Source of the DNA: Pseudomonas nicosulfuronedens
GTDB lineage: Bacteria > Pseudomonadota > Gammaproteobacteria > Pseudomonadales > Pseudomonadaceae
Direction: 5' to 3'
DNA length: 64,000 bases
Assembly (NCBI RefSeq): GCF_005877905.1
Contig: NZ_SWDV01000002.1
Location: 307,885 to 371,884, forward strand
The notes under the pieces are model-generated. The model searched no databases and was not told the origin of the DNA. It saw only the letters and a list, made by a program, of their open reading frames with translations. Both the position numbers and the translations under genes were made by a program. The first letter of the stretch is position 1. Each line of letters starts with the position of its first letter. Shown here piece by piece: positions 28,473-37,779 of this stretch.

Positions 28473-29090
28473 ATGAGCGAACTCAACCTTTCCACCGACG
28501 AAGCCCGCGTCAGCTACGGCATCGGCCGTCAGCTGGGCGACCAGCTGCGCGAGAACCCGGTACCGGGTATGACCCTCGACGCCATCGTGGCCGGCCTGTC
28601 CGACGCTTACGCTGGCGCCGAAAGCCGCGTTCCGGGCGAAGCCCTGTCCGCCAGCTTCCAGGTGATCCGCGAGCGCATGCAGGCCGAAGCCCAGGCGAAA
28701 GCCGAAGCCGCCGCTGCAGTGGGCCGCGAGTACCTGGTGGAAAACGCCAAGCGCGAAGGCGTGACCGTCCTGCCGTCCGGCCTGCAGTACGAAGTACTGG
28801 TTACTGGCGAAGGCGCCAAGCCGTCCCGCGAAGACACCGTGCGTACCCACTATCACGGCACCCTGGTCGACGGCACCGTCTTCGACAGTTCCTACGAGCG
28901 CGGTCAGCCGGCTGAATTCCCGGTGGGCGGCGTGATCGCCGGCTGGGTCGAGGCCTTGCAGCTGATGAACGCCGGCAGCAAATGGCGCCTGCACGTGCCG
29001 AGCGAGCTGGCCTATGGCGGCCAGGCCGTCGGCAGCATCCCGCCGCACAGCGTGCTGGTGTTCGACGTCGAGCTGCTGGAAATCCTCTAA
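28473..29090 (+). CDS. fklB: FKBP-type peptidyl-prolyl isomerase FklB
   Basis: 205 residues. N-terminal helical dimerisation domain (LSTDEARVSYGIGRQLGDQL, then an Ala/Glu-rich helix MQAEAQAKAEAAAAVGREYL) followed by a C-terminal FKBP domain of about 110 residues. FKBP landmarks: VTVLPSGLQYEVLVTGEG, VRTHYHGTLVDGTVFDSSYE (active-site Tyr and Asp), FPVGGVIAGWVEALQLM, and WRLHVPSELAYGG. No signal peptide, so this is the cytoplasmic FklB type rather than periplasmic FkpA. The start ATG at 28473 (MSELNLSTDEARVSYG) matches that family; GGAG is 12 bases upstream. Length equals E. coli FklB (206). Confidence 0.94.
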   Translation: MSELNLSTDEARVSYGIGRQLGDQLRENPVPGMTLDAIVAGLSDAYAGAESRVPGEALSASFQVIRERMQAEAQAKAEAAAAVGREYLVENAKREGVTVLPSGLQYEVLVTGEGAKPSREDTVRTHYHGTLVDGTVFDSSYERGQPAEFPVGGVIAGWVEALQLMNAGSKWRLHVPSELAYGGQAVGSIPPHSVLVFDVELLEIL

Positions 29091-29107
29091 GGCTCTGAGT
29101 CAGAGCC
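29091..29107 (+). other. Perfect palindrome directly after fklB
   Basis: GGCTCTGA-G-TCAGAGCC begins right after the stop codon. No T-run follows, so it may stabilise the mRNA end or act in factor-dependent termination. A second perfect 9-bp hairpin, CGATGGCGC-TTCCT-GCGCCATCG, lies at 29207-29229, between the convergent ends of fklB and the 74-residue gene. Confidence 0.5.
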
Positions 29108-29239
29108 GGTAGAGGTGCAGTCCGCGGCGGTCCTCCCTGACCGCCGTGGCTTGCGCGGGGCCCCTCCGGACCCCGAGTGCAGCCGCCTCCCGGGCGGCGA
29201 CCGCACCGATGGCGCTTCCTGCGCCATCGCAAACAACGT

Positions 29240-29464
29240 CTAGCGCAGTGCGCGGGCGTAACAGAACAGGAACAGGTTGCGCACCAGCTCCTTGAGCACC
29301 AGCGGCTCGCTGGTACTGAGCTCGGACAGCTCCAGGCCACCCTGCTCACGCAGCTCGTCCAGGGCCTCTTCCTCCAGCACTGCGCAGACTTCCCCGGTGT
29401 CCCGATGCAAGATTCGCAGGTAGGGGTGCGGGCGATCCAGCCAGGCGTCGATCATGTAGGTCAT
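29240..29464 (-). CDS. Small iron-regulated protein candidate, 74 residues
   Basis: MTYMIDAWLDRPHPYLRILH starts a compact acidic cytoplasmic protein (RDTGEVCAVLEEEALDELRE) ending in VRNLFLFCYARALR. No motif for metal binding beyond two isolated cysteines. GGAGG lies eight bases before the start. A 19-bp Fur box sits 30 bases upstream, so the gene should be repressed by iron. In PAO1 the equivalent position, next to ispB, holds a small hypothetical gene (PA4570) that I recall as strongly induced by iron starvation. Function unknown. Confidence 0.85.
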   Translation of the reverse strand: MTYMIDAWLDRPHPYLRILHRDTGEVCAVLEEEALDELREQGGLELSELSTSEPLVLKELVRNLFLFCYARALR

Positions 29465-29493
29465 GGCGTGTTCCTCCGTGCAGACCGTTTAAT

Positions 29494-29512
29494 GAGAATA
29501 ATTCTTATTATC
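29494..29512 (-). promoter_or_regulatory. Fur box
   Basis: On the minus strand GATAATAAGAATTATTCTC matches the 19-bp Fur consensus GATAATGATAATCATTATC at 15 positions, including the GATAAT and ATT.TC ends. It lies 30 bases before the start of the 74-residue gene, overlapping its likely promoter. Confidence 0.8.
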
Positions 29513-29586
29513 TTGATAGCAAGTGCCAATTGGAAAATATTTTGCGCTGGCGACGATCTGTTGCTCCTGATCAACGGACGGACAAC

Positions 29587-29621
29587 AAAAAGCCCGCCGC
29601 GGCGAACCGGGGCGGGCTTTT
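29587..29621 (-). terminator. Rho-independent terminator of ispB
   Basis: AAAAGCCCGCC...GGCGGGCTTTT hairpin (loop about 13 bases with internal CGCGG), 14 bases beyond the ispB stop. T-run in the minus-strand direction. Confidence 0.85.
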
Positions 29622-29634
29622 GCGAAACGGCGGA

Positions 29635-30603
29635 TCAGTGCGTGCGCGCGACCGAGAACTCGGCCAGCTCGATCAGCGCGGCGCGGTATTCGTTGTCCGG
29701 CAGCGCCTGGAGGTGCTCGATGGCGCGGGCGGCATAGTCACGGGCCAGGTTGGCGGTGTAGTCCAGCGCGCCAGCGGCTTCCACGGCGGCGCGGATACCT
29801 TCCAGGTCCTGACTGCCGCCCTGCTGGATGGCCTTGCGCACCAGCGCGGCCTGTTCCGGGGTGCCGTCGCGCATGGTGGCGATCAGCGGCAGGGTCGGTT
29901 TGCCTTCGGCGAGGTCGTCGCCGACGTTCTTGCCCAGGCTGGCGGCATCGCCACGGTAGTCGAGCAGGTCGTCCACCAACTGGAAGGCAATGCCCAGGGC
30001 GTCACCGAACAGGCGCAGCGCTTCGGACTGCTCCGGCTGGGCGTTGGCCAGCGCGGCGGCGCTGTGGGTGGAGGCTTCGAAGAGCATCGCGGTCTTGCCG
30101 CGGATGACTTCCATGTAGGTTTCTTCGGTGGTGCTGGCGTCGCGGACCTTGGACAGTTGCAGCACTTCGCCTTCGGCGATCACGCGGGTGGCCTGGGAAA
30201 TGATGCGCATGACCGGCATGGAGCCCAGCTCGACCATCATCTCGAAGGAGCGCGCATAAAGGAAGTCGCCCACCAGCACGCTCGGTGCGTTGCCCCACTG
30301 GGCGTTGGCGGTAGCACGGCCGCGGCGCAGGCCGGAGGCGTCGACCACGTCGTCGTGCAGCAGAGTGGAGGTGTGCAGGAATTCGATGGTGGCGGCCAGC
30401 AGCTTCAGGTCGTCGCCCGAATAGCCCAGGGCCTTGCCGGAGAGGAGCACCAGCAGCGGGCGCAGACGCTTGCCGCCGGCGGAGATGATGTAGTCGCCGA
30501 TCTTTTCCACCAGGGGAACGCGGGAAGTGAGTTGGCGACGGATGATACCGTCGACGGCGGTGAAGTCGTCCGCCACCACGCGATAGAAAGCCTGGGGTTG
30601 CAT
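29635..30603 (-). CDS. ispB: Octaprenyl/nonaprenyl diphosphate synthase IspB
   Basis: Cytoplasmic trans-prenyltransferase that builds the isoprenoid side chain of ubiquinone. 322 residues from the ATG at 30603 (MQPQAFYRVVADDFTAVDGI), one residue shorter than E. coli IspB. Both aspartate-rich motifs are present: DDVVD in FLHTSTLLHDDVVDASGLRRG and DDLLD in ALGIAFQLVDDLLDYRGDAA; also GGKRLRPLLVLLSGKALG, GEVLQLSKVRD and KTAMLFEASTHSAA. Upstream frame extension to 30636 adds 11 residues without support. It is divergent from rplU-rpmA, the standard arrangement in gammaproteobacteria. Confidence 0.96.
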   Translation of the reverse strand: MQPQAFYRVVADDFTAVDGIIRRQLTSRVPLVEKIGDYIISAGGKRLRPLLVLLSGKALGYSGDDLKLLAATIEFLHTSTLLHDDVVDASGLRRGRATANAQWGNAPSVLVGDFLYARSFEMMVELGSMPVMRIISQATRVIAEGEVLQLSKVRDASTTEETYMEVIRGKTAMLFEASTHSAAALANAQPEQSEALRLFGDALGIAFQLVDDLLDYRGDAASLGKNVGDDLAEGKPTLPLIATMRDGTPEQAALVRKAIQQGGSQDLEGIRAAVEAAGALDYTANLARDYAARAIEHLQALPDNEYRAALIELAEFSVARTH

Positions 30604-30682
30604 TAAAGACAGCGCTCCTCGTAGATTGCGCGGCATGCTAGGTGGCGCGGGGAAGGCCTGTCAAGGCGAGGCCCCATGGGGC

Positions 30683-30711
30683 TTGATCCGCGCCGAGTGT
30701 TTGCGTAGAAT
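30683..30711 (+). promoter_or_regulatory. Sigma-70 promoter of rplU-rpmA
   Basis: TTGATC, 17-base spacer, TAGAAT, followed by a G+C-rich discriminator CGCGGCCCC as expected for a growth-rate-controlled ribosomal protein operon. It lies about 135 bases before the rplU start, leaving a leader that could hold regulation. Confidence 0.75.
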
Positions 30712-30845
30712 CGCGGCCCCGAACTTCCCTGGCATATCCTGCCTTACGCAATTGCACGGGCGTCCTTTCCGGCCCCATGCAGCCATGCCGACCGATTCCT
30801 CTTTCTATAAAGCGTCGGGTGAGCAGGTCTAACGGAGACATCCAG

Positions 30846-31157
30846 ATGTACGCAGTAATTGTTACTGGTGGCAAGCAATACAAAGTCACCGAAGGCGAAT
30901 TCCTCAAGGTCGAGAAACTCGACGTCGCCACCGGCGAAGCGATCAACCTGGATCGCATCCTGCTGGTCGCCAATGGCGATGACGTCAAGATCGGCCTGCC
31001 GGTGGTAGAAGGCGCGAAAGTGACCGCAGAAGTGGTTTCCCACGGTCGTCACGACAAAGTGCGCATCATCAAGTTCCGCCGCCGCAAGCACCACATGAAG
31101 CGTCAGGGCCACCGCCAGTGGTTCACTGAAATCAAGATCACCGGCATCCAGGCCTAA
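30846..31157 (+). CDS. rplU: 50S ribosomal protein L21
   Basis: 103 residues, the exact family length. [20 protein letters not shown] is the universal L21 opening; [20 protein letters not shown] is the basic rRNA-binding loop at the C-terminus. It binds 23S rRNA domain I together with L20. Start ATG 30846 has ACGGAGA at good distance. It is the first gene of the rplU-rpmA pair, 23 bases before rpmA. Confidence 0.98.
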   Translation: MYAVIVTGGKQYKVTEGEFLKVEKLDVATGEAINLDRILLVANGDDVKIGLPVVEGAKVTAEVVSHGRHDKVRIIKFRRRKHHMKRQGHRQWFTEIKITGIQA

Positions 31158-31180
31158 TTCCTCTTCAGGAGAATTGACTC

Positions 31181-31438
31181 ATGGCACACAAAAAAGCTGG
31201 CGGTAGTACCCGCAACGGCCGCGACTCAGAAAGCAAACGCCTTGGCGTGAAGCTGTTCGGTAGCCAGGCTGTGAAAGCAGGCAACATCATCGTGCGTCAG
31301 CGCGGTACCCAGTTCCACGCTGGCTACGGCGTTGGCATGGGCAAGGATCACACCCTGTTCGCTAAAGTCGACGGCGTGATCAAGTTCGAAGTGAAAGGCG
31401 CCTTTGGCCGTCGCTACGTAAGCGTCGTCGCTGCCTAA
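31181..31438 (+). CDS. rpmA: 50S ribosomal protein L27
   Basis: 85 residues. Starts [20 protein letters not shown], the flexible N-terminal arm that reaches the peptidyl-transferase centre, followed by [20 protein letters not shown] and [20 protein letters not shown]. There is no N-terminal extension of the Firmicutes type, so no Prp-like cleavage is expected. AGGAGAA precedes the start; an intrinsic terminator follows 14 bases after the stop. Confidence 0.98.
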   Translation: MAHKKAGGSTRNGRDSESKRLGVKLFGSQAVKAGNIIVRQRGTQFHAGYGVGMGKDHTLFAKVDGVIKFEVKGAFGRRYVSVVAA

Positions 31439-31452
31439 GCGAGCTCTCACTG

Positions 31453-32818
<1,366 letters not shown>

Positions 32819-32879
32819 TCGGGGCGGCGCCCGCCGGTCCGGATGAAACGTGTGAAGCCTGACTTCTAAGGTTGAGGGT

Positions 32880-33998
32880 ATGCGTGAGAAGGTCACTGGC
32901 GCCAAGCGCTGGGTAGTCAAGATTGGCAGTGCGTTGCTGACCGCTGATGGTCGCGGTCTGGATCGCGACGCCATGGCGGTATGGGTCGAGCAGATGGTCG
33001 CGCTGCATTGCGCGGGCGTCGAGCTGGTGCTGGTGTCCTCGGGCGCTGTTGCGGCGGGCATGAGTCGCCTGGGTTGGGTTTCCCGACCTAGTGACATGCA
33101 CGAGCTGCAGGCCGCCGCCGCGGTAGGGCAGATGGGCCTGGTGCAGGCCTGGGAGTCCAGTTTTGGCGTGCATGGCCTGCAGACTGCGCAGGTGCTGCTG
33201 ACCCATGACGACCTGTCCGATCGCAAGCGCTACCTGAACGGGCGCAACACCTTGCGCACGCTGGTCGATCTCGGCGTGATCCCGGTGATCAACGAGAACG
33301 ATACCGTGGTCACCGACGAGATCCGCTTCGGCGATAACGATACGCTGGCGGCGCTGGTGGCCAATCTGGTCGAGGCTGATCTGTTGGTGATCCTTACCGA
33401 TCGCGATGGCATGTTTGATGCCGATCCGCGCAACAATCCTGATGCCGAGTTGATTTTCGAGGCTCGCGCTGATGACCCTGCCCTGGATGCAGTGGCGGGC
33501 GGCACGGGTGGTGCGTTGGGGCGTGGCGGCATGCAGACCAAGCTGCGCGCAGCTCGTCTCGCTGCGCGCTCGGGCGCGCACACCGTCATCGTTGGTGGTC
33601 GTATCGAGCGCGTGCTGGACCGCCTGCGGGTGGGTGAGCGCCTCGGCACGCTGCTGACCCCCGAGCAGAGCCGCAAGGCGGCGCGCAAGCAGTGGCTGGC
33701 TGGGCATTTGCAGATGCGCGGCACGCTGGTGCTGGACGACGGCGCAGTCAAGGCTGTCGCTCAGGATCACAAGAGTCTGCTGCCGGTCGGTGTGAAGGCC
33801 GTGCAGGGCAGCTTCCGGCGCGGCGAGATGATCGTTTGCGTGGATCAGCAGGGGCGCGAAATTGCCCGTGGGCTGGCCAACTACAGTGCGCTCGAGGCGC
33901 AGAAGATTATTGGTCAGCCGACCGATGCCATCGAAAGCCTGCTGGGCTATGTCGATGGTCCGGAGTTGGTGCATCGCGACAATCTGGTTCTGGTCTGA
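32880..33998 (+). CDS. proB: Glutamate 5-kinase ProB
   Basis: First step of proline synthesis: phosphorylates glutamate to gamma-glutamyl phosphate; feedback-inhibited by proline. 372 residues: amino-acid kinase domain ([100 protein letters not shown]) plus a C-terminal PUA domain (about 280-372). The ATG at 32880 gives [17 protein letters not shown]. It shares orientation with obgE (61-base gap) and creA (11-base gap), so likely one transcript. Confidence 0.97.
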   Translation: MREKVTGAKRWVVKIGSALLTADGRGLDRDAMAVWVEQMVALHCAGVELVLVSSGAVAAGMSRLGWVSRPSDMHELQAAAAVGQMGLVQAWESSFGVHGLQTAQVLLTHDDLSDRKRYLNGRNTLRTLVDLGVIPVINENDTVVTDEIRFGDNDTLAALVANLVEADLLVILTDRDGMFDADPRNNPDAELIFEARADDPALDAVAGGTGGALGRGGMQTKLRAARLAARSGAHTVIVGGRIERVLDRLRVGERLGTLLTPEQSRKAARKQWLAGHLQMRGTLVLDDGAVKAVAQDHKSLLPVGVKAVQGSFRRGEMIVCVDQQGREIARGLANYSALEAQKIIGQPTDAIESLLGYVDGPELVHRDNLVLV

Positions 33999-34009
33999 GG
34001 GGCATTGGC

Positions 34010-34465
34010 ATGCGTAATGGATTGATCGCTGCACTGCTGTTGCTGCCGGCGTTGGCGCGGGCCGACGTGGTTGGTGAGGTGTCCACTGTCTTCAAGTGGG
34101 TCGGGCCGAACGACAAGATCGTCGTTGAGGCTTTCGATGATCCGAAGGTGCAAGGCGTCAGCTGTTACCTGTCGCGCGCCAAGACTGGCGGTGTGAAAGG
34201 TGGGCTGGGCCTGGCGGAGGATCGCGCCGAGGCGTCGATCTCCTGTCGTCAGGTCGGGCCGATCCGCTTTGCGGGTGAGCTCAAGGATGGCGAAGTGGTG
34301 TTCCAGCAGCGTACTTCGCTGGTGTTCAAGACCATGCAGGTGGTGCGCTTCTTCGACAAGAAGCGAAATGCGTTGGTCTATCTGGTCTACAGCGACCGGG
34401 TGATAGAGGGCAGTCCGCAGAATGCGGTGACGGCGATTCCGATCATGCCGTGGCCTGAGAAGTAA
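34010..34465 (+). CDS. creA: CreA family periplasmic protein
   Basis: 151 residues with signal peptide [18 protein letters not shown]. The mature part begins [20 protein letters not shown], the CreA hallmark, with two conserved cysteines ([12 protein letters not shown] and [13 protein letters not shown]) able to form a disulphide, and ends PIMPWPEK. Function unknown in general. ATG at 34010 lies 11 bases after proB; GGGGCATTGGC provides a weak ribosome-binding site, consistent with coupling. An intrinsic terminator follows at once. Confidence 0.93.
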   Translation: MRNGLIAALLLLPALARADVVGEVSTVFKWVGPNDKIVVEAFDDPKVQGVSCYLSRAKTGGVKGGLGLAEDRAEASISCRQVGPIRFAGELKDGEVVFQQRTSLVFKTMQVVRFFDKKRNALVYLVYSDRVIEGSPQNAVTAIPIMPWPEK

Positions 34466-34470
34466 GAAGG

Positions 34471-34498
34471 GAAAGGGCGGGTGACCGCCCTTTCTTTT
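34471..34498 (+). terminator. Rho-independent terminator after creA
   Basis: GAAAGGGCGG-GTGA-CCGCCCTTTC followed by TTTTTG. Confidence 0.92.
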
Positions 34499-34610
34499 TG
34501 TCCGCAGAAAGGTGTGCCTGTGGATAAGGGTGTGCTTTCTGTGGGGTGAGTAACCTGGAGCAGGTTATCTTCCGGTTTTGGTGGATGGCGCTGAAGAAAT
34601 CGCAGGCAAT

Positions 34611-34637
34611 AAAAAACCGGCCCTGGGGCCGGTTTTT
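34611..34637 (-). terminator. Rho-independent terminator of rpsT
   Basis: AAAAAACCGGCC-CTGG-GGCCGGTTTTT, 15 bases beyond the rpsT stop; T-run in the minus direction. A separate short palindrome, AACCTG-GAG-CAGGTT, lies at about 34551-34565 in the same convergent gap. Confidence 0.92.
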
Positions 34638-34651
34638 CAAGAACAGAACGC

Positions 34652-34921
34652 TTACGCGGTGGCCAGGGCCTTCACGTGGGCGTTCAGGCGGCTCTTGTGA
34701 CGAGCGGCCTTGTTCTTGTGGATGATGCCTTTGTCGGCCATGCGGTCGATGACCGGTACGGCAGCAACCAGAGCGGCCTGGGCCTTCGGCAGGTCCTTGG
34801 CGTCGACTGCTTTGACTACGTTCTTGATGTAGGTACGAACCATGGAACGCAGGCTGGCGTTGTGGCTGCGACGCTTCTCAGCCTGTTTGGCGCGTTTTTT
34901 GGCGGAAGGTGTGTTGGCCAC
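34652..34921 (-). CDS. rpsT: 30S ribosomal protein S20
   Basis: 89 residues, Lys/Arg/Ala-rich throughout: [20 protein letters not shown], then [20 protein letters not shown] and [21 protein letters not shown]20 is a three-helix bundle that binds the bottom of 16S rRNA. It is monocistronic, on the opposite strand to creA and murJ, with GAGGAG five bases before its ATG and a strong terminator. In E. coli rpsT is autoregulated at translation; nothing here shows whether that applies. Confidence 0.98.
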   Translation of the reverse strand: MANTPSAKKRAKQAEKRRSHNASLRSMVRTYIKNVVKAVDAKDLPKAQAALVAAVPVIDRMADKGIIHKNKAARHKSRLNAHVKALATA

Positions 34922-35174
34922 CGTCGAGCTCCTCGAAAAAAACTTGGGATGTTGCGAATAAATTAAGGCCGCGAATAATGCCGTTGCATCAGGGCCTTGT
35001 CAAGGGTATGCGCGGCCTCCGACGAGTGGTGCGACGGGCGCACGCTGTCCGGCGGATGGGGTGATTTATTCGCCCCGCGGCCCTACACTGCTGCGCTTCG
35101 CCTGGCGCTCGAGCAATCGCTCTAGGCCAGGGCTGCACCCTGCAGGGGCGGCCATTCTACCAGTTCTGGACGCT

Positions 35175-36713
35175 ATGAACCTACTCAAGTCGCTGGCCGC
35201 GGTCAGCTCGATGACCATGATCTCGCGGGTGCTCGGCTTCGTGCGCGACACGATCGTCGCCCGCATGTTCGGCGCCGGGATGGCCACCGATGCCTTCTTC
35301 GTTGCCTTCAAGCTGCCCAACCTGCTGCGCCGCATCTTCGCCGAGGGGGCGTTCTCCCAGGCTTTCGTGCCGATCCTGGCCGAGTACAAGACCCAGCAGG
35401 GCGAAGAGGCGACCCGGACCTTCATTGCCTATGTGTCCGGCCTGCTGACGCTGATCCTGGCGCTGGTTACCGCGCTGGGCATGCTCGCCGCGCCCTGGGT
35501 GATCTGGGTGACTGCGCCCGGATTCGTCGATTCGCCGGAGAAATTCGAACTCACCAGTTCCCTGCTGCGGGTGACCTTCCCTTATATCCTGCTGATTTCC
35601 CTGGCCTCGCTGGCGGGGGCGATCCTCAATACCTGGAACCGCTTCTCGGTGCCGGCTTTCGTGCCGACGCTGCTGAACGTCAGCATGATTCTCTTCGCGC
35701 TGTTCCTGACGCCGTACTTCGACCCACCGATCATGGCGCTGGGCTGGGCGGTGCTGGCCGGGGGCCTGGCGCAGCTGCTCTACCAGCTGCCGCACCTGAA
35801 GAAAATCGGCATGCTCGTGCTGCCGCGCATCAACCTGCGCGACTCCGGCGTCTGGCGCGTGCTCAAGCAGATGGGGCCGGCGATCCTCGGCGTCTCGGTC
35901 AGCCAGATTTCGCTGATCATCAACACCATCTTCGCCTCCTTCCTGGTCGCCGGTTCCGTGTCCTGGATGTACTACGCAGACCGCTTGATGGAGCTGCCGT
36001 CCGGCGTGCTTGGCGTGGCGCTGGGGACCATCCTGCTGCCGTCACTGGCCAAGACCTACGCCAGCGACGATCGCCACGAGTACTCGCGGCTGATGGACTG
36101 GGGCCTGCGCCTGTGCTTCCTGTTGGTGCTGCCGTGCTCCCTGGCGCTGGCGGTGATCGCCGAGCCGCTGACCGTCGCGCTGTTCCAGTACGGCAAGTTC
36201 AGCGCCCACGACGCGCTGATGACCCAGCATGCACTGATCGCCTACGCGGTCGGCCTGCTCGGCATCATCCTGGTGAAGGTGCTGGCGCCGGGCTTCTATG
36301 CGCGGCAGAACATCAAGACACCGGTGAAGATCGCGCTGTTCACCCTGGTTTCCACCCAGCTGATGAACCTGGTGTTCATCGGTCCGCTCAAGCATGCGGG
36401 GCTGGCGCTGGCGATCAGCCTGGCGGCTTGTCTGAATGCCGGCCTGCTTTATTGGCAACTGCGCAAGCACCAGCTATTCGATCCGCAGCCGGGCTGGGGC
36501 AAGTTCATCGCCAAATTAGTCGTATCTGTACTGGTGATGTGCGCCGTGCTGATCGGCATGATGCACTTCATGCCAGCCTGGGATCAGGGTGGCATGCCGA
36601 TTCGCCTGGTGCGCCTGGGCGCGCTGGTGGTGGCCGGTGTAGTCGCCTATTTCGGTATGCTGGCGATCCTTGGCTTCCGCTTGCGGGACTTCTCTCGCCG
36701 CGCGGTGCTGTAA
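35175..36713 (+). CDS. murJ: Lipid II flippase MurJ
   Basis: Polytopic inner-membrane protein that flips lipid II for peptidoglycan synthesis. 512 residues from the ATG at 35175 ([20 protein letters not shown]), the conserved MurJ opening. About 14 hydrophobic segments can be followed. Key arginines in [22 protein letters not shown] and [19 protein letters not shown] are present, as is [27 protein letters not shown] in the middle. The frame extends 38 codons upstream, but that part ([15 protein letters not shown]) is hydrophilic and unlike the family. ribF follows after 106 bases. Confidence 0.96.
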   Translation: MNLLKSLAAVSSMTMISRVLGFVRDTIVARMFGAGMATDAFFVAFKLPNLLRRIFAEGAFSQAFVPILAEYKTQQGEEATRTFIAYVSGLLTLILALVTALGMLAAPWVIWVTAPGFVDSPEKFELTSSLLRVTFPYILLISLASLAGAILNTWNRFSVPAFVPTLLNVSMILFALFLTPYFDPPIMALGWAVLAGGLAQLLYQLPHLKKIGMLVLPRINLRDSGVWRVLKQMGPAILGVSVSQISLIINTIFASFLVAGSVSWMYYADRLMELPSGVLGVALGTILLPSLAKTYASDDRHEYSRLMDWGLRLCFLLVLPCSLALAVIAEPLTVALFQYGKFSAHDALMTQHALIAYAVGLLGIILVKVLAPGFYARQNIKTPVKIALFTLVSTQLMNLVFIGPLKHAGLALAISLAACLNAGLLYWQLRKHQLFDPQPGWGKFIAKLVVSVLVMCAVLIGMMHFMPAWDQGGMPIRLVRLGALVVAGVVAYFGMLAILGFRLRDFSRRAVL

Positions 36714-36819
36714 CCTTCGCCGGGCAAAGCATTGCATCGGTTTGCGGCGACGGCATTTTGCCTGTCGCATGGCAACGGGTGCAGGTATAATCGACCACTT
36801 TCTGAGCAATACGCGCGCT

Positions 36820-37758
36820 ATGCAGCTGCTTCGAGGCCTTCACAACCTGCGGCCCCTGTCCGGGGGCTGTGTCGCCACCATCGGTAACTTCGACGGCGTC
36901 CATCTCGGCCACCAGGCGATCCTGGGGCGTCTGCGCGAGCGTTCGCTGGAGCTGGGCGTGCCCAGCTGCGTGGTGATCTTCGAGCCGCAACCGCGCGAAT
37001 ACTTCGCTCCCGATGCCGCCCCGGTGCGCCTGACGCGCCTGCGCGAGAAGCTCGAACTGCTGCGTCAGTACGGTGTTGACTTCGTTCTCTGCCTGGCCTT
37101 CAACCGCCGCCTGCGCGAGCTGTCGGCCGCCGAGTTCGTCCGCCAGGTGCTAGTGGAGGGCCTGCGGGTCCGCCATCTGGAAGTGGGCGACGATTTCCGC
37201 TTCGGCTGCGACCGCTCTGGTGATTTCGCCTTCCTGGTCAACGCCAGCGCGGAGCAGGGCTTCACCGTCGAAGCTGCGACTACCGTGGAAGTCGACGGCA
37301 TGCGCGTGAGCAGTTCGCGTATCCGCAAGGACCTGGCCGACGGCGACCTGCACATGGTCGGGCGCCTGCTGGGTCGTCCATACAGCCTGAGCGGCCGCGT
37401 GCTGCACGGGCAGAAGCTGGGTCGCACCCTGGGTTCGCCCACCGCGAACATCCAGCTCAAGCGCCGCAAGGCGCCGCTCAACGGCGTTTACCTGGTCAGC
37501 ACGATGGTGGCTGGCCGGCGCCAGAACGGGGTGGCCAACATCGGCACCCGACCGTCTGTGAATGGCGACGGCCGGCCCCACCTGGAAGTACATCTGCTGG
37601 ATTTCGCCGGCGATCTGTACGGCCAGCACCTGGATATCACGTTCCACCAGAAGCTGCGTGATGAGCAGCGTTTTGCCTCGCTCGAGGCACTCAAGGCGGC
37701 CATCCTCGCCGACATCGCCGCCGCCCGGGCCTATTGGCTGGGCCAACCGCTTGATTGA
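36820..37758 (+). CDS. ribF: Bifunctional riboflavin kinase / FAD synthetase RibF
   Basis: Makes FMN from riboflavin and FAD from FMN. 312 residues, standard length. The N-terminal adenylyltransferase domain has the nucleotidyltransferase motif ATIGNFDGVHLGHQAILGRL and VGDDFRFGCDRSGDF, then SSSRIRKDLADGDL. The C-terminal kinase domain has GRVLHGQKLGRTLGSPTANI and GVANIGTRPSVNGDGRPHLE. The ATG at 36820 (MQLLRGLHNLRPLSGGCVAT) is the family start. It stands first in the compact cluster ribF-ileS-lspA-fkpB-ispH (21-base gap to ileS). Confidence 0.97.
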   Translation: MQLLRGLHNLRPLSGGCVATIGNFDGVHLGHQAILGRLRERSLELGVPSCVVIFEPQPREYFAPDAAPVRLTRLREKLELLRQYGVDFVLCLAFNRRLRELSAAEFVRQVLVEGLRVRHLEVGDDFRFGCDRSGDFAFLVNASAEQGFTVEAATTVEVDGMRVSSSRIRKDLADGDLHMVGRLLGRPYSLSGRVLHGQKLGRTLGSPTANIQLKRRKAPLNGVYLVSTMVAGRRQNGVANIGTRPSVNGDGRPHLEVHLLDFAGDLYGQHLDITFHQKLRDEQRFASLEALKAAILADIAAARAYWLGQPLD

Positions 37759-37779
37759 AGATCCTGAACAGGCCCTGAG

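Noticed and set aside
34550..34566. AACCTG-GAG-CAGGTT as an operator between creA and rpsT
   Set aside because: It lies between the ends of two convergent genes, where no promoter is expected; probably a chance palindrome.
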